64,000 nucleotides of DNA, taken from positions 45,525 through 109,524 of the forward strand of contig CADCKD010000014.1 of NCBI GenBank assembly GCA_902801985.1. The letters run 5' to 3'. Source of the stretch: an uncultured bacterium. GTDB taxonomy: Bacteria; Cyanobacteriota; Vampirovibrionia; Gastranaerophilales; Gastranaerophilaceae. The notes beneath the pieces were generated by a model. The model was not told the origin of the DNA, searched no databases, and was given only the letters and a program-made list of their open reading frames with translations. Below are positions 61,650 through 64,000 of this stretch, one piece after another (position 1 is the stretch's first letter; the number at the start of each line of letters is the position of its first letter). Position numbers and translations under genes: made by a program.

Positions 61650-61765
61650 ATTGTAATACTATCACTATATTACCCAATTGTCTAATATTTTAACAATACC
61701 ATGTGAGGGAATGTAATATTTCTCAATAGTTAATATTATAAAAATGTTGTTTAGGAGTGTTTATA

Positions 61766-62083
61766 ATGTTTAAATTTATTGCCATGATTGCTATTTTTGC
61801 ATTCACATCAAATATTGTTTTATCAAATGAAAATACTTATTATAATGACAATTATTTTCAAGAAAACCAAACCTATTGTGCACCAAAAGAGAGTTTTATA
61901 ACTAAAATTAAAAATTCTTTATTCGGACAGCCGACAGGATATACCCCGCAAATTGAACCGTCACCATACTTAAATAGTTTTGGTCCTTCATACATGCGTG
62001 GATTTTACGGCAGAAACGGCTGGGCGGATCACAATATTTACAGTCCAACTGTTACCGGCTTAGGGGCACATATTTTAGATTAA
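61766..62083 (+). CDS. Small exported protein, unknown
   Basis: 105 residues from ATG 61766, chosen because AGGAG lies 9 nt upstream (an in-frame GTG at 61757 overlaps that site). Signal peptide (FKFIAMIAIFAFTSNIVLS, cleavage near residue 20); the mature part is Tyr/Asn/Gly-rich (NTYYNDNYFQENQTY, MRGFYGRNGWADHNIYSP). It has one Cys and no motif I recognise. Likely periplasmic or surface. Confidence 0.6.
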   Translation: MFKFIAMIAIFAFTSNIVLSNENTYYNDNYFQENQTYCAPKESFITKIKNSLFGQPTGYTPQIEPSPYLNSFGPSYMRGFYGRNGWADHNIYSPTVTGLGAHILD

Positions 62084-62167
62084 AATGTAAAAAATATATA
62101 AAGTTCTATAAAAGTTTGTATTTTGATGTTACCATATAACATATAATATTTGATGGAGAGATTAAGT

Positions 62168-64000
62168 ATGTGTGGTATCGTTGGATATGTAGGATCAAAA
62201 TCAGCTGTTGAAATTTTGCTTGACGGATTAGAACAGCTAGAATACAGAGGATATGATTCTTCAGGAATAGCTTTAAAATGTAATGATTCAATAAATGTAT
62301 ATAAAGCAGTAGGCAAGTTAAAAAATCTACGTGAGGTTTTAAGTAATCATACACAAGAAGTTAACGGCGCAAATATTGGGATTGGACATATCCGTTGGGC
62401 TACTCATGGCGCTCCTACTGTTGTGAATGCACATCCACATACTTGCAATTGCGGAAACTTAGTTGTTGTTCACAACGGAATTATTGAAAATTATAAAGAA
62501 TTAAAAGAAAAATTGGAAGCGTTAGGGTGTGAATTTCGTTCTCAGACTGATACTGAAACTGTTGCACATCTTGTTGCTCAAAAATATGCACAAACAAAAG
62601 ATTTAACAAAAGCTGTTCAATTGGCGACAAAAGAAATTGAGGGAGCTTATGCTCTTGCAATCATGCATAATGATGAACCGGATAAACTTGTTATAACAAA
62701 AAGAAATGCTCCGCTTGTTGTTGGGATTGGGGAAAAAGAATATTATGCAGCATCAGATATTCCTGCATTTATCAAACATACAAACAAGGCAGTATATTTA
62801 TCAGATAACCAAGTTGCCACAATTACAAAAGATTCATTGGTAATCGAAGACGAAAACGGAAATAATGTCCCACTAAAAATTGAACAATTGCCTTGGGAAT
62901 CAGTTGCTTTAAGCAAAATGGGCTACAAGCATTTCATGCTTAAGGAAATACACGAGCAGCCTGACGTAATTCGTAATATTTTATCCGGCAAATTACATAC
63001 ATCACTTGCCCCTGTAGAGCTTGCTGAGGTTATGCTTACAAAAGAATCTTTAAAAGAATTAAACAGAATTCAAATTATTGCTTGCGGAACATCTTTACAT
63101 GCCGCAATGATTGGGAAATACATTATTGAAGATTTTTGCTCAATCCCAGTGGATGTTGAAGCTTCAAGCGAATATATTTACAGAAAAACTGTTACAGATG
63201 ATAAAACATTAGTAATTGGTGTTTCTCAGTCAGGTGAAACAGCCGATACCTTGACAGCTATTAAGCAAGCAAAATCACGCGGCTCTCACATTCTGATTAT
63301 TACAAACCGCCCTGATAGCGCAATGGCAAGAGAAGCTGATAGCTTGTTATCTGTTAATGCAGGTATTGAAGTTTCTGTTGCTGCAACAAAATCATATATT
63401 GCACAATTAATTTCTTTCTATTTGCTTGCTGTATATATGGCAGAAATAAAAGGTTCAAAGGATGCGAATTATTTAACAAAATTCAAATCGGATATGCTTT
63501 TATTGCCTCAAAAAATTGAAGAAATCCTTGCTCATAAGGAAGTTATTCAAAATTGTGCAAGAAAATACTCCGGCACAAGAGATTTTATTTATATAGCAAG
63601 AGGTATAAATTATCCTACGGCTTTAGAAGGAGCATTAAAATTAAAAGAGATAAGTTATATTAATGCTACAGGATATCCTGCGGGAGAATTAAAACATGGG
63701 CCAATTGCCATGCTTGATGACACTATGCCTGTTCTTTCCGTTCTAATGAAAGGCAATGTTTATGAAAAAATTCTTTCAAACAGTGAAGAAGCAAGAGCTC
63801 GTAATGCGCGTATGATTGCTTTAACAAATTCTACGGATGAGAAATTGAATGATTTATTTGATTTTATAATAAAAGTTCCGGATGTAAATGAGCTGTTATC
63901 GCCAATAATATCTATAGTACCTTTGCAGCTTATAGCGTATTATATCGCCGAATTTTTAGGAAAAGATGTCGATCAGCCTAGAAACTTGGCAAAATCAGTT
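62168..64000 (+). CDS. glmS: Glutamine-fructose-6-phosphate aminotransferase, nearly complete
   Basis: 611 residues are visible and the frame runs off the right edge a few residues before the expected end; the last visible residues RNLAKSV normally precede a 2-3 residue tail. Cys2 at the start (MCGIVGYVG) is the glutaminase nucleophile; LEQLEYRGYDSSGIAL and HIRWATHGAPTVVNAHPH are the N-terminal domain. The two SIS isomerase domains follow (CGTSLHAAMIGKYI; VSQSGETADTLTAI; EISYINATGYPAGELKHGPIA). It makes glucosamine-6-phosphate for peptidoglycan. A GGAGAG site and TATAAT (62142-62147) precede it. I saw no glmS ribozyme signature in the 84-bp leader. Confidence 0.95.
   Translation, partial: MCGIVGYVGSKSAVEILLDGLEQLEYRGYDSSGIALKCNDSINVYKAVGKLKNLREVLSNHTQEVNGANIGIGHIRWATHGAPTVVNAHPHTCNCGNLVVVHNGIIENYKELKEKLEALGCEFRSQTDTETVAHLVAQKYAQTKDLTKAVQLATKEIEGAYALAIMHNDEPDKLVITKRNAPLVVGIGEKEYYAASDIPAFIKHTNKAVYLSDNQVATITKDSLVIEDENGNNVPLKIEQLPWESVALSKMGYKHFMLKEIHEQPDVIRNILSGKLHTSLAPVELAEVMLTKESLKELNRIQIIACGTSLHAAMIGKYIIEDFCSIPVDVEASSEYIYRKTVTDDKTLVIGVSQSGETADTLTAIKQAKSRGSHILIITNRPDSAMAREADSLLSVNAGIEVSVAATKSYIAQLISFYLLAVYMAEIKGSKDANYLTKFKSDMLLLPQKIEEILAHKEVIQNCARKYSGTRDFIYIARGINYPTALEGALKLKEISYINATGYPAGELKHGPIAMLDDTMPVLSVLMKGNVYEKILSNSEEARARNARMIALTNSTDEKLNDLFDFIIKVPDVNELLSPIISIVPLQLIAYYIAEFLGKDVDQPRNLAKSV

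Noticed and set aside
62084-62167. glmS ribozyme in the leader
   Set aside because: The leader is only 84 bp and AT-rich, with none of the paired core segments that I could recognise.

Overview
The window looks like chromosome of a low-GC, two-membraned bacterium of the non-photosynthetic cyanobacterial sister group (Vampirovibrionia/'Melainabacteria', most likely the gut order Gastranaerophilales). This is inference. The evidence is an outer-membrane efflux system, a meso-DAP type MurE (DNPR motif), a DUF3326 protein of the kind known from cyanobacteria, type IV prepilin leaders of the KA|FxLxE type, sugar-oriented metabolism, and two proteins of a family with the start MGxxASQAR that I associate with this lineage. 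No plasmid, phage, insertion sequence or CRISPR array is visible, and most of the window is ordinary housekeeping sequence.

Layout. 1-1.7 kb: start of typA and an MFS exporter. 1.8-6.4 kb: two large pilin-like proteins that end in a self-cleaving S74 chaperone domain. 6.5-8.9 kb: a long MGxxASQAR protein followed by a tandem hairpin array. 8.9-11.4 kb: panD, glnA and a guanine deaminase-like gene. 11.4-11.7 kb: tRNA-Lys and a second, interrupted tRNA 3' end. 11.7-15.7 kb: malQ, a TPR/NHL protein, and an ECF sigma/anti-sigma pair. 15.7-20.4 kb: two unknown membrane proteins, glgC, and a second MGxxASQAR gene set between dispersed palindromic repeats. 20.4-23.2 kb: an isolated rpsE-rpmD-rplO-secY block. 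23.4-28.8 kb: rmlA, an MsbA-like ABC exporter, csaB, kdgK and eda. 28.9-31.8 kb: a CHASE2 adenylate cyclase, a YajQ protein and a small membrane protein. 31.9-39 kb: two small unknowns, a radical SAM/DUF2344 protein, rne/rng, a tiny prepilin, and a two-subunit serine dehydratase. 39.2-41.3 kb: a lone FlhA-C-like domain protein, an SFKG-start protein, tRNA-Arg flanked by broken copies of itself, and a lone LuxR-type HTH. 41.3-53.5 kb: envelope and wall genes (two AMIN/Amidase_3-type amidases, murI, ftsI-like, murE, a short nagA, uppS) with ilvD and rdgB. 53.5-59.2 kb: a complete RND tripartite efflux operon. 59.3-64 kb: a small unknown, a GH38 alpha-mannosidase, a secreted small protein, and nearly all of glmS.

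The genes fit an envelope-centred, sugar-fermenting lifestyle. glgC and malQ handle glycogen and maltodextrin. kdgK and eda form the lower Entner-Doudoroff branch, with no edd in the window. glmS, nagA, murI, murE and uppS feed peptidoglycan, and rmlA, csaB and the MsbA-like exporter serve surface polysaccharide or lipid.

Two things stand out as least described. The first is the pair of type IV pilin-leader proteins carrying a phage-tail-fibre-like x-I-x-G repeat body and a C-terminal S74 intramolecular chaperone with an intact Ser-Lys dyad; a third, minimal prepilin sits in the rne operon. The second is a repeated element of about 90-96 bp that interrupts partial tRNA copies exactly in the T-loop at both tRNA loci. 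Its two copies share recognisable homology at their ends.
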